Shown here: piece after piece, positions 18,616 to 26,778 of the stretch
Position numbering within the stretch: position 1 is the stretch's first letter
How the letters are laid out: each line of letters starts with the position of its first letter
NCBI GenBank assembly: GCA_900552145.1
Contig: URYW01000001.1
Coordinates: 1 to 64,000 of the forward strand
Length of the DNA stretch: 64,000 bases
From: an uncultured Collinsella sp.
Lineage (GTDB): Bacteria; Actinomycetota; Coriobacteriia; Coriobacteriales; Coriobacteriaceae
Reading direction: 5' to 3'
The notes under the pieces: generated by a model
Told to the model about the DNA's origin: nothing
Database searches by the model: none
Seen by the model: the letters and a program-made list of their open reading frames with translations, nothing else
Made by a program: the position numbers and the translations under genes

Positions 18616-19890
18616 TTAAATACGCTGTTTGGGCTCGGTGACGATGGCTCGAACGATGCGGGGACGATCGGTGAGGTCGTGGACGATACGCACGTCCGAA
18701 AGGCCTGCTTGACGACAGAGCTCGGCCGCGGCGTCGAGCGCGCCCTCGTAGAGCTCGCAGGCAAACAGGCCGCCGGCACGCAGCATGTAGGGCGCCGCGT
18801 TGAGCAGGCGGCGGAAGATATCGAGCCCGTCGGCACCGCCCTCGAGCGCCAGATCGGGCTCAAAGTCCTTGACCTCATGCGGCAGCGAGCGCATGACATC
18901 GGTGGGGATGTAGGGCGGGTTGGAGACGAGTACGTCAAAGGTGCCCCACTCTTCGCGGGGAATGGAGCTCACCAGGTTTGTGAGGCTGAAGGCGACCTCG
19001 TCGGACGTGAGGCCAAGCGCATCGCGGTTTTTGGTAGCAAGGTCGATGGCGCGCGGCTCGATATCGGTAGCAGTGCAGGTAACGTGCCCGCGGCGCTCCC
19101 AGGCAAGGGAGAGCGAAATGCAGCCCGTGCCGCAGCCGACCTCGAGAACGCGGGCAGTGCGGGGCTCGGCTGGGGCAGATACGTTGGCCTCGGCGGCATC
19201 TTGCGCGGGAGTCGCCTGTTGGTCGTTGTCCTCAATGGCGATGCCGTATTCGTCGAGCTCAGGCTCGGGAGTTTCCATGGCCTCTGCTTCTGCCGCTTCG
19301 GCTTCTGCTGCCTGCGCGGCGGCTTCCTCGGCCTCGCGGTCGGCCAGTTCCTCGGCATAGGCGCGGCTACCGAGCACGTCGCTACCCAGAGCAGCCTCAT
19401 CGGCGGCCGTCAGGTTGGCGGCACGGCGCTCGGCGGCCGCGCGTTCGTCAGCCAGCGCCGCCTCGGCTTTGCGGGCCTGCTCGACCTCATCGTTCCAAGG
19501 CAGCTCCACGCGCTGGCGGGCAGCGGCCTCGGGGCTCAGCACCTCGGCATCCAGATAGTTCAGAACTTCTTCGACGAGCATCTCGGTCTCGGGGCGCGGA
19601 ATGAGCACACCGGGGGCGCACGCGACGTCGATCATGCGAAACTGTGTGCTACCGGTGATGTACTGCAGCGGCTCGCCCTTCGCGCGACGGACGACCGCCG
19701 CGTGCATGGTCTCGAGCTGCGCCGCGTCGAGCGTCTCGTCCATGCGCATATATAAGTTGATACGCGCCAGACCCGTAGCTGCGCACAGCAGCCACTCGGC
19801 AGAAAGACGGGGGTGTTCCTCGCCGCGCTCGGCCAGGTACTCCTTGGTCCACTCGAGACAACGCTTGATGGTCCAGATCTCGTTTGCCAT
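18616..19890 (-). CDS. prmC: Release factor glutamine methyltransferase with a long internal insertion
   Basis: About 424 residues against a family norm of about 280-290. N-terminal helical domain (1-105, with ARINLYMRMDE, QYITGSTQF and PGVLIPRPETE), then an Ala/Glu-rich segment (about 113-244), then the SAM-binding VLEVGCGTGCISLSL (248-262) and catalytic NPPYIP (324-329). It methylates the GGQ glutamine of release factors; prfA lies upstream on the same strand. The insert is highly charged, low complexity, probably disordered or coiled, and falls between two domains. I start at ATG 19890, which has GGGGAGGA upstream. Confidence 0.92.
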   Translation of the reverse strand: MANEIWTIKRCLEWTKEYLAERGEEHPRLSAEWLLCAATGLARINLYMRMDETLDAAQLETMHAAVVRRAKGEPLQYITGSTQFRMIDVACAPGVLIPRPETEMLVEEVLNYLDAEVLSPEAAARQRVELPWNDEVEQARKAEAALADERAAAERRAANLTAADEAALGSDVLGSRAYAEELADREAEEAAAQAAEAEAAEAEAMETPEPELDEYGIAIEDNDQQATPAQDAAEANVSAPAEPRTARVLEVGCGTGCISLSLAWERRGHVTCTATDIEPRAIDLATKNRDALGLTSDEVAFSLTNLVSSIPREEWGTFDVLVSNPPYIPTDVMRSLPHEVKDFEPDLALEGGADGLDIFRRLLNAAPYMLRAGGLFACELYEGALDAAAELCRQAGLSDVRIVHDLTDRPRIVRAIVTEPKQRI

Positions 19891-19938
19891 GGGGTCCTCC
19901 CCTCTTAAGCGCCGGGCGGCGCGCGAATGTCGGAGCAG

Positions 19939-19965
19939 ATTGTACGCGAGGCCAGCGCTTGGCAA
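19939..19965 (-). promoter_or_regulatory. Possible prmC promoter
   Basis: TTGCCA (19965-19960) and a good TACAAT (19944-19939) on the minus strand, separated by 15 bases, somewhat short. Transcription would start about 42 bases before prmC. It may keep prmC expressed even though the insertion sequence separates it from prfA. Confidence 0.45.
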
Positions 19966-20336
19966 GGGACGATTGAAGGCGATTATCGAGAATCAGCCCA
20001 GAATTTTGCACCGGGCTCGCTCAAAGTGTTCATTCGCCGACGTCTAAATTAGCATTCGTCAAGCTTTTGGCAAGGTTGACCCAAAACTGACCAATATCTA
20101 ACCAAGAACTTGCCACATCGCTTGACGCACGACCCATCAAAAATCGCTCCGCGACTTCTTGAACGATATTTTGAGCAATATTTTCGATAGCGGACTTATG
20201 CCATCAATTGCCTTAAGCAGGTAAGCAGCTCAAATGACATCACAGCCGACTGAATAAAATATCAAGGCAATGTCACCAATGACTCCCTACGAATCATTTG
20301 ACAACCAAGGAAACGCCGATGTTTTGGCAATGTCAG
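19966..20336. other. AT-rich non-coding stretch left of the IS110-type element
   Basis: No gene is supported. From about 20041 the base composition becomes clearly richer in A/T than the flanks. GGCAATGTCA occurs twice (20266-20275 and 20326-20335), the second copy abutting the insertion sequence. Repeated ATATTTTGAGCAATATTTT-like words near 20165-20190 could form weak hairpins. It may be relic DNA or the former prfA-prmC spacer. Confidence 0.5.
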
Positions 20337-20464
20337 ACACTATGACCCAATCCAGGGGCACGGAAACGACAGGAGCCCCCGTTCGTGACCGCGGGTCGGG
20401 GCTGCGACATTGTTGTTGAAGTGCCAGAGGCGCAGCCGCGCCGCAACGAGGTTGGGAGGCTCCC

Positions 20465-21586
20465 GTGCCTAGATATTCTACCGCCTTCGGAATGGACGTA
20501 CACCTCAGGTCCACCACCGTCTGCGCGCTCGACGCGGAGACGGGCGAGGCCGTGACGAGGAGGTTCCGCGGCAACCCCTGGGGCGAGGTCGCGGAGTGGA
20601 TGTCGGGCTTCCCCGGCCCGTCGCTCGCCGCCTACGAGAGCGGCTACCTCGGCTTCGCCCCGCAGAGGGAGCTCTCCGGGCTCGGCGTCGACTGCGTCGT
20701 CGCGGCCGTCTCCAGGGTCCCGAGGTCGGCGGCAGACTTCTCGTCCAAGAACGACCGCAACGACGCGGCCAGGATGGCCAAGGCGATACTGTCGCACGAC
20801 GTCACCCCGGTATGGGTGCCGTCCCCCGAGATCGAGGGGCTCAGGGACCTCGCCGGGGCCCACGACGCGGCGACCGCGAGGCTCGCGGCGGCGAAGCAGC
20901 GGCTCCTGGCGTTCCTGGCCCGCCGTGGCTACGCCTACGGCGGCACGACGCCGGCCGGAAACCCCCGGAGGTACTGGACGTACGACTTCCTCAGGTGGCT
21001 CGACAAGGTTCGGCCCGCCGACGACGGCGGCATCCGGGCGCTTGCGGCGCTGAGGAACGAGGTCGAGGCGGCCGCCGAGACGCGCGACGACCTCCTCGCC
21101 GAGTACAGGGCCGCCGTCGCGGCGGGCCCCCTCTCGGCGGAGGTCGAGGCGCTCCAGTCGATCAAGGGGTGCGGGTTCGCGCTCGCCGCCGCCTTCGCGT
21201 CCGAGGTCGGCGACTTCTCGAGGTTCCGCTCCGGCAGGCAGGTGACGTCCTACTTCGGCCTCGCCCCGAAGCAGAGGTCGAGCGCGGACTCCGTGCGCCT
21301 CGGCGGGATCAGCGGGGCCGGCAACGCGCTCGTCAGGAGGTTGGCAGTCGAGGGGTCCTGGAGCTACGTCCAGGCGAGCCACCAACCGAAGCTGATGCCC
21401 AAGGGCAGCGGCGTCCCGCTCGAGGTGAGGATGCACGGGAGGAAGGGTTCCGAGCGCCTGCTCCGGCGGCGCGAGGAGATGCTCGCCAGGGGCATGCCCC
21501 AGGCGAAGGCGAACGCCGCCACCGCCGCCGAGCTCGTGAGGTGGCTGTGGGCCCTCGGCGCGATGTGCCGGGAGGCAACCGAATAG
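20465..21586 (+). CDS. IS110-family transposase (DEDD recombinase)
   Basis: 373 residues. N-terminal DEDD RuvC-like domain (FGMDVHLRSTTVCALD with the first Asp, SKNDRNDAARMAKAI with later acidic residues) and C-terminal Transposase_20 domain (ALQSIKGCGFALAAAFASEVGDF, VTSYFGLAPKQRSS and GNALVRRLAVEGSWSY with the catalytic Ser region). It moves a circular intermediate guided by an element-encoded RNA in characterised relatives. Start GTG 20465 has GGGAGG upstream. The frame is intact, so the element may still be active. Very high GC and AGG arginine codons differ from the host genes. Confidence 0.93.
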   Translation: MPRYSTAFGMDVHLRSTTVCALDAETGEAVTRRFRGNPWGEVAEWMSGFPGPSLAAYESGYLGFAPQRELSGLGVDCVVAAVSRVPRSAADFSSKNDRNDAARMAKAILSHDVTPVWVPSPEIEGLRDLAGAHDAATARLAAAKQRLLAFLARRGYAYGGTTPAGNPRRYWTYDFLRWLDKVRPADDGGIRALAALRNEVEAAAETRDDLLAEYRAAVAAGPLSAEVEALQSIKGCGFALAAAFASEVGDFSRFRSGRQVTSYFGLAPKQRSSADSVRLGGISGAGNALVRRLAVEGSWSYVQASHQPKLMPKGSGVPLEVRMHGRKGSERLLRRREEMLARGMPQAKANAATAAELVRWLWALGAMCREATE

Positions 21587-21860
21587 ACATAGCCCCCGTC
21601 CCGGCGAGCCGGGCAGCCTTCGGGGATACCCCCGCTTTCGCTGGGCGCGCGGCAGCGGCCGCATGCGCGTAGTCAGACTTGGGGAGCCCCGCCGAAGGAA
21701 TGGAGTGCGGGCCGACAGAACGGTATCCGCGGATATGAGACTGAGCCGAAGGCGTCGACGACATGCCGGGGGCGGACCGGGACGGGTTCAACGGCAGGCC
21801 CCGCCGACCGATTGCAAGCGGTCGGCGGGGCCATTGTGGCTCTTGACAGCGGATTGGGTC
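21587..21860 (+). ncRNA. Candidate guide (seek/bridge) RNA region of the IS110-type element
   Basis: IS1111-type elements carry their guide RNA downstream of the transposase. Here the 3' non-coding end (about 275 bases) is more than twice the 5' end (about 125). It contains GTCAGAC (21672-21678) and ATATGAG (21733-21739). These heptamers match, in the same order, the left junction (20332-20338) and the right junction (21861-21867). A 14-bp GC hairpin (GGCCCCGCCGACCG, 21797-21831) could end the RNA. No expression evidence; role inferred from family. Confidence 0.5.
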
Positions 21861-21867
21861 ATATGAG

Positions 21868-22011
21868 CGAGCGACATCCAGAGCGAACAAGTTGGCATGA
21901 AAAAGGCAGGGCATAGACCTTCTGGTCATGCCTTGCCTTTTGAATGACAAATTGTCGCTCTGGGCGGCGCGCAGCGTCGAGCCGTTACGGCGTTTGGTAA
22001 AACGCCGTAAC
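21868..22011 (-). repeat. Structured intergenic repeat family 1, copy B
   Basis: On the minus strand it begins directly at the prfA stop: GTTACGGCGTTT/AAACGCCGTAAC hairpin (21984-22011), then the GACGCTGC box, GGCGGC..CAATTTGTCATTCAAAAGGC, and the long distal hairpin (21899-21941) with a T tail. The segment is nearly identical to the distal part of copy A. The IS110-type element is inserted immediately beyond its far end. Confidence 0.85.
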
Positions 22012-23079
22012 CTAAACAGCCTGTGCCAGCTTCTCGGCACGCTCGGCGGCGGCGAGTGCCTCGATGACGGTGCCGAGCTGATCACCCAGAAGGACGCCGT
22101 TGTAGGTGGAGTTGAAACCGATGCGGTGATCGGTCACGCGGTCCTGGGGCTGGTTGTAGGTACGGATCTTCTCGGAACGGTTGCCGTGGCCGATCTGGCT
22201 CTGGCGCTCGGCACCGAGCTCAGCCTGCTGCTTCTCGAGCTCCATCTCGTACAGACGGGCGCGCAGCATCTGCATGCAGACTTCGCGGTTCTGAATCTGG
22301 GAGCGCTGTTCCTGCGACTGCACCACGGTGTTGGTGGGCAAGTGGGTGATGCGCACGGCGGAGTAGGTAGTGTTAACGCACTGACCGCCAGGGCCGGAGG
22401 CGCAGTAGGTGTCGATGCGCAGGTCGGACTGGTTGATCTGGACGTCGATTTCCTCGGCCTCGGGAAGCACGGCGACGGTAGCCGTTGAAGTCTGGATGCG
22501 GCCCTGGGACTCGGTCTTGGGAACGCGCTGGACACGGTGCACGCCGGACTCGTACTTCATAACGGAGTAGACGCGGTCGCCCTCGACCTTGAACTCAATG
22601 GACTTAAAGCCGCCGGCCTCGCTGGGGCTGGAATCGAGCACGGTGGTCTTCCAGCCGCGCGACTCGCAAAATCGCTGATACATCTTGTACAGGTCGCCGG
22701 CGAAGATGGCCGCCTCGTCGCCACCGGCAGCGGAGCGGATCTCGACGATGGTGTTCTTGTCGTCGTTGGGGTCGCTCGGGATGAGCATGTACTTGATGTC
22801 TTCCTCGAGTTGGGGGAGCTTGGCCTCGTTTTCGGAGATGTCCATCTGGAGCATCTCCTTCTCATCGGCATCGGTGGTATCGTGCAGCATTTCCTTGGCG
22901 GCCTCGATGTCATCGAGTGCGCCGATGTACTCGCGCGAGGCGGCGATGAGGTCGGACTGGTGCGCGTACTCCTTGTTGAGACGCGTGAACTCCTTAATAT
23001 CGGAGGCGACGGCCGGGTCGGAGAGCTTCTTCTCGAGCTCCTCGTAGGCCTTGATGATCTTTTCGAGCTTGTCGCGCAT
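22012..23079 (-). CDS. prfA: Peptide chain release factor 1
   Basis: 355 residues. Releases the peptide at UAA and UAG. Seen: an N-terminal helical domain, KFKVEGDRVYSVMKYESGVHRVQRVPKTE-like domain 2/3 core (here EFKVEGDRVYSVMKYESG), ASGPGGQCVNTTYSAVRITH with the GGQ glutamine that PrmC methylates, and SQIGHGNRSEKIRTYN. The anticodon-like tripeptide region is less easily placed by eye. Preceded by an untranslated leader; ends exactly at the repeat copy B. prmC lies 2.1 kb downstream because of the insertion. Confidence 0.96.
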   Translation of the reverse strand: MRDKLEKIIKAYEELEKKLSDPAVASDIKEFTRLNKEYAHQSDLIAASREYIGALDDIEAAKEMLHDTTDADEKEMLQMDISENEAKLPQLEEDIKYMLIPSDPNDDKNTIVEIRSAAGGDEAAIFAGDLYKMYQRFCESRGWKTTVLDSSPSEAGGFKSIEFKVEGDRVYSVMKYESGVHRVQRVPKTESQGRIQTSTATVAVLPEAEEIDVQINQSDLRIDTYCASGPGGQCVNTTYSAVRITHLPTNTVVQSQEQRSQIQNREVCMQMLRARLYEMELEKQQAELGAERQSQIGHGNRSEKIRTYNQPQDRVTDHRIGFNSTYNGVLLGDQLGTVIEALAAAERAEKLAQAV

Positions 23080-23324
23080 GGCGGGACTCCTTTATATGCG
23101 TGAAGGTGAAAATCGGCAGAGTTGATGGGGCGCGCGGCGCCACTGCGGGGGTAAGCCCGGCTAGAACATGTCGATCTTCAGATACATGCGCATCCCTTCG
23201 CGTATGGGGTACATAGTTGCGGTCTAACCCATACATGATAGCGTGCGCAGGCAAACCTGCATATAACCCGCACGGATTGGTGCAAACAAACCTGACCCCG
23301 TTGCACCAAGAGTTTGCTTTTTGA
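23080..23324. other. Spacer between prfA and the M20 peptidase gene
   Basis: No coding region seen. TTGGTGCAA (23277-23285) and TTGCACCAA (23301-23309) form a nine-bp hairpin followed on the plus strand by GAGTTTGCTTTTT, which may be a weak terminator. The prfA ribosome binding site (AGGAGT) lies just before 23079. Confidence 0.4.
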
Positions 23325-24740
23325 CTAGAGCGTTTGGAGTAGAGCGACGAGGAAGCGGATGCCCTGGAGGTAGGCGCGGCGGGTGATGCGCTCGTTGGTG
23401 CCGTGGACGCCGCGATCACACTCGTCGTCATCAACCACAAAGGCCGAGAAGCGAATGCACTCAGGGCAAATGTGCTGGTAGTTGGCAGCGTCGGTCGCAC
23501 CGATCACGGTCGAGGGCACAATTGCCACTGGCTCGAATGATCCATTTTCCTCCGTCCCCTTTGGATCACAGAAATAGCGGGCGGCGATGGAGCGAACCGC
23601 CTCGAGGCCGGGGCCACCGATGCGCGGGGACGGCGAGGGTTCGGAGCTGCCGGGGCCTAGCTCCACTTCGACACGACCGGCAAGGTCCGCCCCGGCAACC
23701 GCCTCACGGCAGCGCGCCACAACGTCGGCCACGCTCGTGCCCTCGAGCATACGGAAGTTGATGTTGGCCCACATATCCTGCGGCATTACGTTGGCGCCGG
23801 TGCTGCCACCCTCGATCTGCGTGGGTGCGCAGGTGGTCGTCACCAGCGGATAGAGCTTCTTGCTGGCGAGGCAATCGCGGACAATGGCGCCCCCGTTGGC
23901 GGCAATTTCATCCGCCGTGTAGAGCCCCAGCTCGACGAGCTGGGCGGCAAGCAAATCGGTCACGCGCGTCGGCCACTCGATATCGCAGATTGCGGTGATG
24001 GCACGGCTGAGCACCTCGAGCGACGTGCCGCCGTAGGGGTTGGAGGAATGCCCGCCCACGCTCTTTGTCTTGAGCACAATGTCGGCATAGCCCTTCTCAG
24101 CCAGGTCGGCGTGCATGAGCCAACCCTCGCCCGCGCTGTACTCGGCATCCGAAACGATGCGGTAGTCGCCCTCGTCGATCAGGAACTCGAGCTCAACACC
24201 GCGCTCCTCGAGCGCACGGCCGCTGGCGCCTGCGCCGCACTGCGACGTCTCCTCGTCCTGGCCAAAGGCCAGGAGCAGCGTCCGCTCGTGCTGCCAACCG
24301 TGCGCCAGCGCATACTCGACAGCCTCGAGAATGCCTGCGACCTGGTCCTTCATGTCGATCGCTCCACGGCCCCAGATGTAGGTGTCGTCCACGTGCCCGC
24401 TAAAGGGGGCATGCGTCCAGTCAGCCTCGGTGCCCGGCACCACGGGAACCACATCCATGTGGCCCATGAGCATAATGGGCTTGAGGTCAGGGTCGGAACC
24501 GCTAAGCGTCACCAATAGCGAATGGTCGATAAGCTCGACCTCGCCCGCCGCAAATACGTACGGCCAGGCCTGCTGCATATAGGCGCGCAGGTCGTCGAAA
24601 GGTTGCCAGTCCACCGCCTCGGCATCCATGCTCGAGACGGTCGGAAACGACAGAACGCGGCCCAAGCGCTCGCACGCGCCTGCCTCGTCTATATCGGCAA
24701 AATCGTCCTCATGCGCAAAGAAGCGCCAAACCTCGGCCAT
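23325..24740 (-). CDS. M20 family metallopeptidase
   Basis: About 471 residues. Zinc aminoacylase/dipeptidase-type fold: LMGHMDVVPV (first metal His and Asp), WGRGAIDMKDQVAGILEA (bridging Asp), AFGQDEETSQCGAG (catalytic Glu), VGGHSSNPYGGTSLEVL (dimerisation domain) and a C-terminal VHGTNERI His. Closest in layout to the carboxypeptidase S/PM20D1 type. It follows the amino acid ABC importer genes with a 72-base gap and likely hydrolyses imported peptides or N-acyl amino acids. ATG 24740 is chosen over an upstream in-frame ATG because AAAGGA lies before it. Confidence 0.88.
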   Translation of the reverse strand: MAEVWRFFAHEDDFADIDEAGACERLGRVLSFPTVSSMDAEAVDWQPFDDLRAYMQQAWPYVFAAGEVELIDHSLLVTLSGSDPDLKPIMLMGHMDVVPVVPGTEADWTHAPFSGHVDDTYIWGRGAIDMKDQVAGILEAVEYALAHGWQHERTLLLAFGQDEETSQCGAGASGRALEERGVELEFLIDEGDYRIVSDAEYSAGEGWLMHADLAEKGYADIVLKTKSVGGHSSNPYGGTSLEVLSRAITAICDIEWPTRVTDLLAAQLVELGLYTADEIAANGGAIVRDCLASKKLYPLVTTTCAPTQIEGGSTGANVMPQDMWANINFRMLEGTSVADVVARCREAVAGADLAGRVEVELGPGSSEPSPSPRIGGPGLEAVRSIAARYFCDPKGTEENGSFEPVAIVPSTVIGATDAANYQHICPECIRFSAFVVDDDECDRGVHGTNERITRRAYLQGIRFLVALLQTL

Positions 24741-24812
24741 GACATCCTTTCGATTGTGATGACGAGGGCCGCCCCACGGGAGCGGCCCTGCCACATAAGC
24801 GTTTGCGGTCGG

Positions 24813-25598
24813 TTATTTGTCCTCCAGATAACGAGAGAGGAACTCGCGCGTGCGCTGGTGTTTGGGGTTGCCGAAGAGCTCGGCCGGCGCGGCGTCCTCG
24901 AGCACCACGCCCTTGTCCATAAAGACCACGCGGTCGGACACGGTTCGGGCAAAGGCCATCTCGTGCGTGACGACGACCATGGTCATGCCGTCGGCAGCGA
25001 GCTTGCGCATGACCTCGAGCACCTCTCCCACGATCTCGGGGTCAAGTGCGGAGGTCGGCTCGTCGAACAGCATGATCTGCGGATTCATGCACAGGGCGCG
25101 TGCGATGGCTACGCGCTGTTTTTGACCACCGGACAGGCGACCCACGGCGGCGTGCGCGAACTTTTCGAGTCCCACGCTCGTCAGATGCTCCATCGCAATT
25201 TTTTCAGCCTCGGCCTTGCTCATCTTTTTGAGCATGACGGGCGCGAGCGTGCAGTTGTCGAGCACGTCCATGTTGTTGAACAGGTTAAAGCCCTGGAACA
25301 CCATGCCGATGTCCTCGCGGAGTTTATTGATATTGCAGCGCTCGGCCGTAAGGTCCTGGCCGTGGAACCAGATGTGGCCCGCGTCCGGGGTCTCGAGCAG
25401 ATTGAGGCAGCGCAGGAAGGTCGACTTGCCCGAGCCCGAGGCGCCGATAATGGTGACGACCTCGCCGGGGTTAACGGACAGGTCGATGCCCTTGAGTACC
25501 TCGAGCGAGCCGAAGCTCTTGCGCAGGCCCTCGACGCGGATGAGCGGCTCATTGGTCTGTGCGGCGGCCGCAACGCCGGTAGTGGCGGTATCTGCCAT
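24813..25598 (-). CDS. Polar amino acid ABC transporter, ATP-binding protein
   Basis: About 261 residues (GlnQ/HisP type). Walker A GASGSGKSTFLRCLNLLE, Q-loop MVFQGFNLFNNMDV, signature RLSGGQKQRVAIARAL, Walker B IMLFDEPTSALDPE and switch His in VVVTHEM are all canonical. Drives uptake through the permease encoded upstream. ATG 25598 follows GAGGAGA; an upstream start would overlap the permease gene. Confidence 0.94.
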   Translation of the reverse strand: MADTATTGVAAAAQTNEPLIRVEGLRKSFGSLEVLKGIDLSVNPGEVVTIIGASGSGKSTFLRCLNLLETPDAGHIWFHGQDLTAERCNINKLREDIGMVFQGFNLFNNMDVLDNCTLAPVMLKKMSKAEAEKIAMEHLTSVGLEKFAHAAVGRLSGGQKQRVAIARALCMNPQIMLFDEPTSALDPEIVGEVLEVMRKLAADGMTMVVVTHEMAFARTVSDRVVFMDKGVVLEDAAPAELFGNPKHQRTREFLSRYLEDK

Positions 25599-25620
25599 GA
25601 TGATTCTCCTCGTCTTAAGC

Positions 25621-26769
25621 CTAGTTAGAGCTGGGCAGCGTGGCCGGAGCCTCGGCACCGAGCTTTTTGCCAAAGGCTTCGAGCAGGCGGCTCGCCACGA
25701 GCGTCAGGATCAGGTAGACCACGAGCGCCACACAGTAGACCTCCATCTGGCGGTAGTACACGCCGGCGACCGTGGTAGTAGCGTACATAAGGTCGAACAC
25801 GCCGATGACCGAGAGCACCGACGAATCCTTGATGTTGATGATGAGCTCGTTGGTGAGCGCCGGAATCGCATTTTTAATGCCCTGGGGGAACACGACTTTG
25901 CGCATGGCCTGCCACTGCGACAGGCCCAGCGATCGCGCCGCCTCGGCTTGGCCGGGATCGATGGACTCGATGCCGCCGCGCAGGACCTCCATCATGTAGG
26001 CGGTGGAGTTGAGCGAGATGGTGACGAGGCCGGCGGTGAAGGTACTCCAGATCTGGTTGGCCTGGGCGGTCTCGAAGCCCATGCCGCGCAAAACGGTGAA
26101 GCCCGCGTAATAGATGAGTAGGCCCTGGACCATCATGGGCGTACCGCGCACGATGGTGGAATAGATGGTCGCAAAGCCGCGGCCGATACTCTTAAAGAAG
26201 CGCACCAGGTCGTTGTCCACGCGGTCGAAGGTCTGAATACGCAGGAACACAAAGAGCAGCGCCAGGAAGAATGCGATGACGGTGCCGAAGGTGGCAAGCG
26301 CGATGGTGATCTCGATGCCGCGGATGAAGAAGTCGCCGCTCTTGTAGGTCATGTAGACCAGGCTCGACAAAAAGTCGCTGGGGTTGGAATCCGAGACAAT
26401 GCTCACCTGCACCAGGTCGATAAACGACATGATGCAGCGGTCCACGAAAAAGATCGCTGCGATGGCGACCACAACATAGCTACCCAGGCGCGCGCCGCGG
26501 CGGAAACGCTCGGAGGCGAACGGCGACTTTACGCGATAGTCGCTCCAGTGCATAAGCTTGGTGACCAGCGCCGCCGCCGACACGACGAGCCAGGCCCAAA
26601 GGATTGCCCAGAGGCAGTCTTGGAACACGCCCGTAGGCGCCAAGAAGCTCAGCGGCGTGGGGTTGCGCTGACTAAACGCCAGGCCGAGCGCCGCGATAAC
26701 GCTCGTGCCCAGGTACACGTAACGGTGGTCGGCCTTGATAAAGGAGGCCAGACGATTGATGGTTTTCAT
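25621..26769 (-). CDS. Polar amino acid ABC transporter, permease
   Basis: 382 residues, longer than the usual 220-250. An N-terminal part of about 130 residues carries three additional membrane helices, followed by a canonical HisMQ-type domain (IRGIEITIALATFGTVIAFF, IYSTIVRGTPMMVQGLLIYY) with the EAA loop EAARSLGLSQWQAMRKVVFPQGIKNAIPALTNE in part. Lies between the binding protein and ATPase genes. The extended N-terminus could hold a second sensing or scaffolding role; this is inference. Confidence 0.92.
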   Translation of the reverse strand: MKTINRLASFIKADHRYVYLGTSVIAALGLAFSQRNPTPLSFLAPTGVFQDCLWAILWAWLVVSAAALVTKLMHWSDYRVKSPFASERFRRGARLGSYVVVAIAAIFFVDRCIMSFIDLVQVSIVSDSNPSDFLSSLVYMTYKSGDFFIRGIEITIALATFGTVIAFFLALLFVFLRIQTFDRVDNDLVRFFKSIGRGFATIYSTIVRGTPMMVQGLLIYYAGFTVLRGMGFETAQANQIWSTFTAGLVTISLNSTAYMMEVLRGGIESIDPGQAEAARSLGLSQWQAMRKVVFPQGIKNAIPALTNELIINIKDSSVLSVIGVFDLMYATTTVAGVYYRQMEVYCVALVVYLILTLVASRLLEAFGKKLGAEAPATLPSSN

Positions 26770-26778
26770 GCTGCCTCC

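Larger units (their letters stand above)
20337..21865 (+). mobile_element. IS110-family insertion sequence of the IS1111 type
   Basis: About 1.53 kb. Thirteen-base perfect subterminal inverted repeats TATGACCCAATCC (20341-20353) and GGATTGGGTCATA (21851-21863) lie a few bases inside the ends, as in the IS1111 group. Comparison with the uninterrupted related sequence near 4606-4630 places the junction in CAATGTC-AG-CGAGCG: AG is present on each side (20335-20336 and 21866-21867), so the element limits are known to about two bases. There is no target duplication. It lies between prfA and prmC. Confidence 0.88.

Noticed and set aside
20596..21672. Second long plus-strand frame inside the IS110-family transposase region
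   Set aside because: Arg/Gly-rich out-of-frame translation of a very GC-rich gene; the transposase frame carries the motifs.
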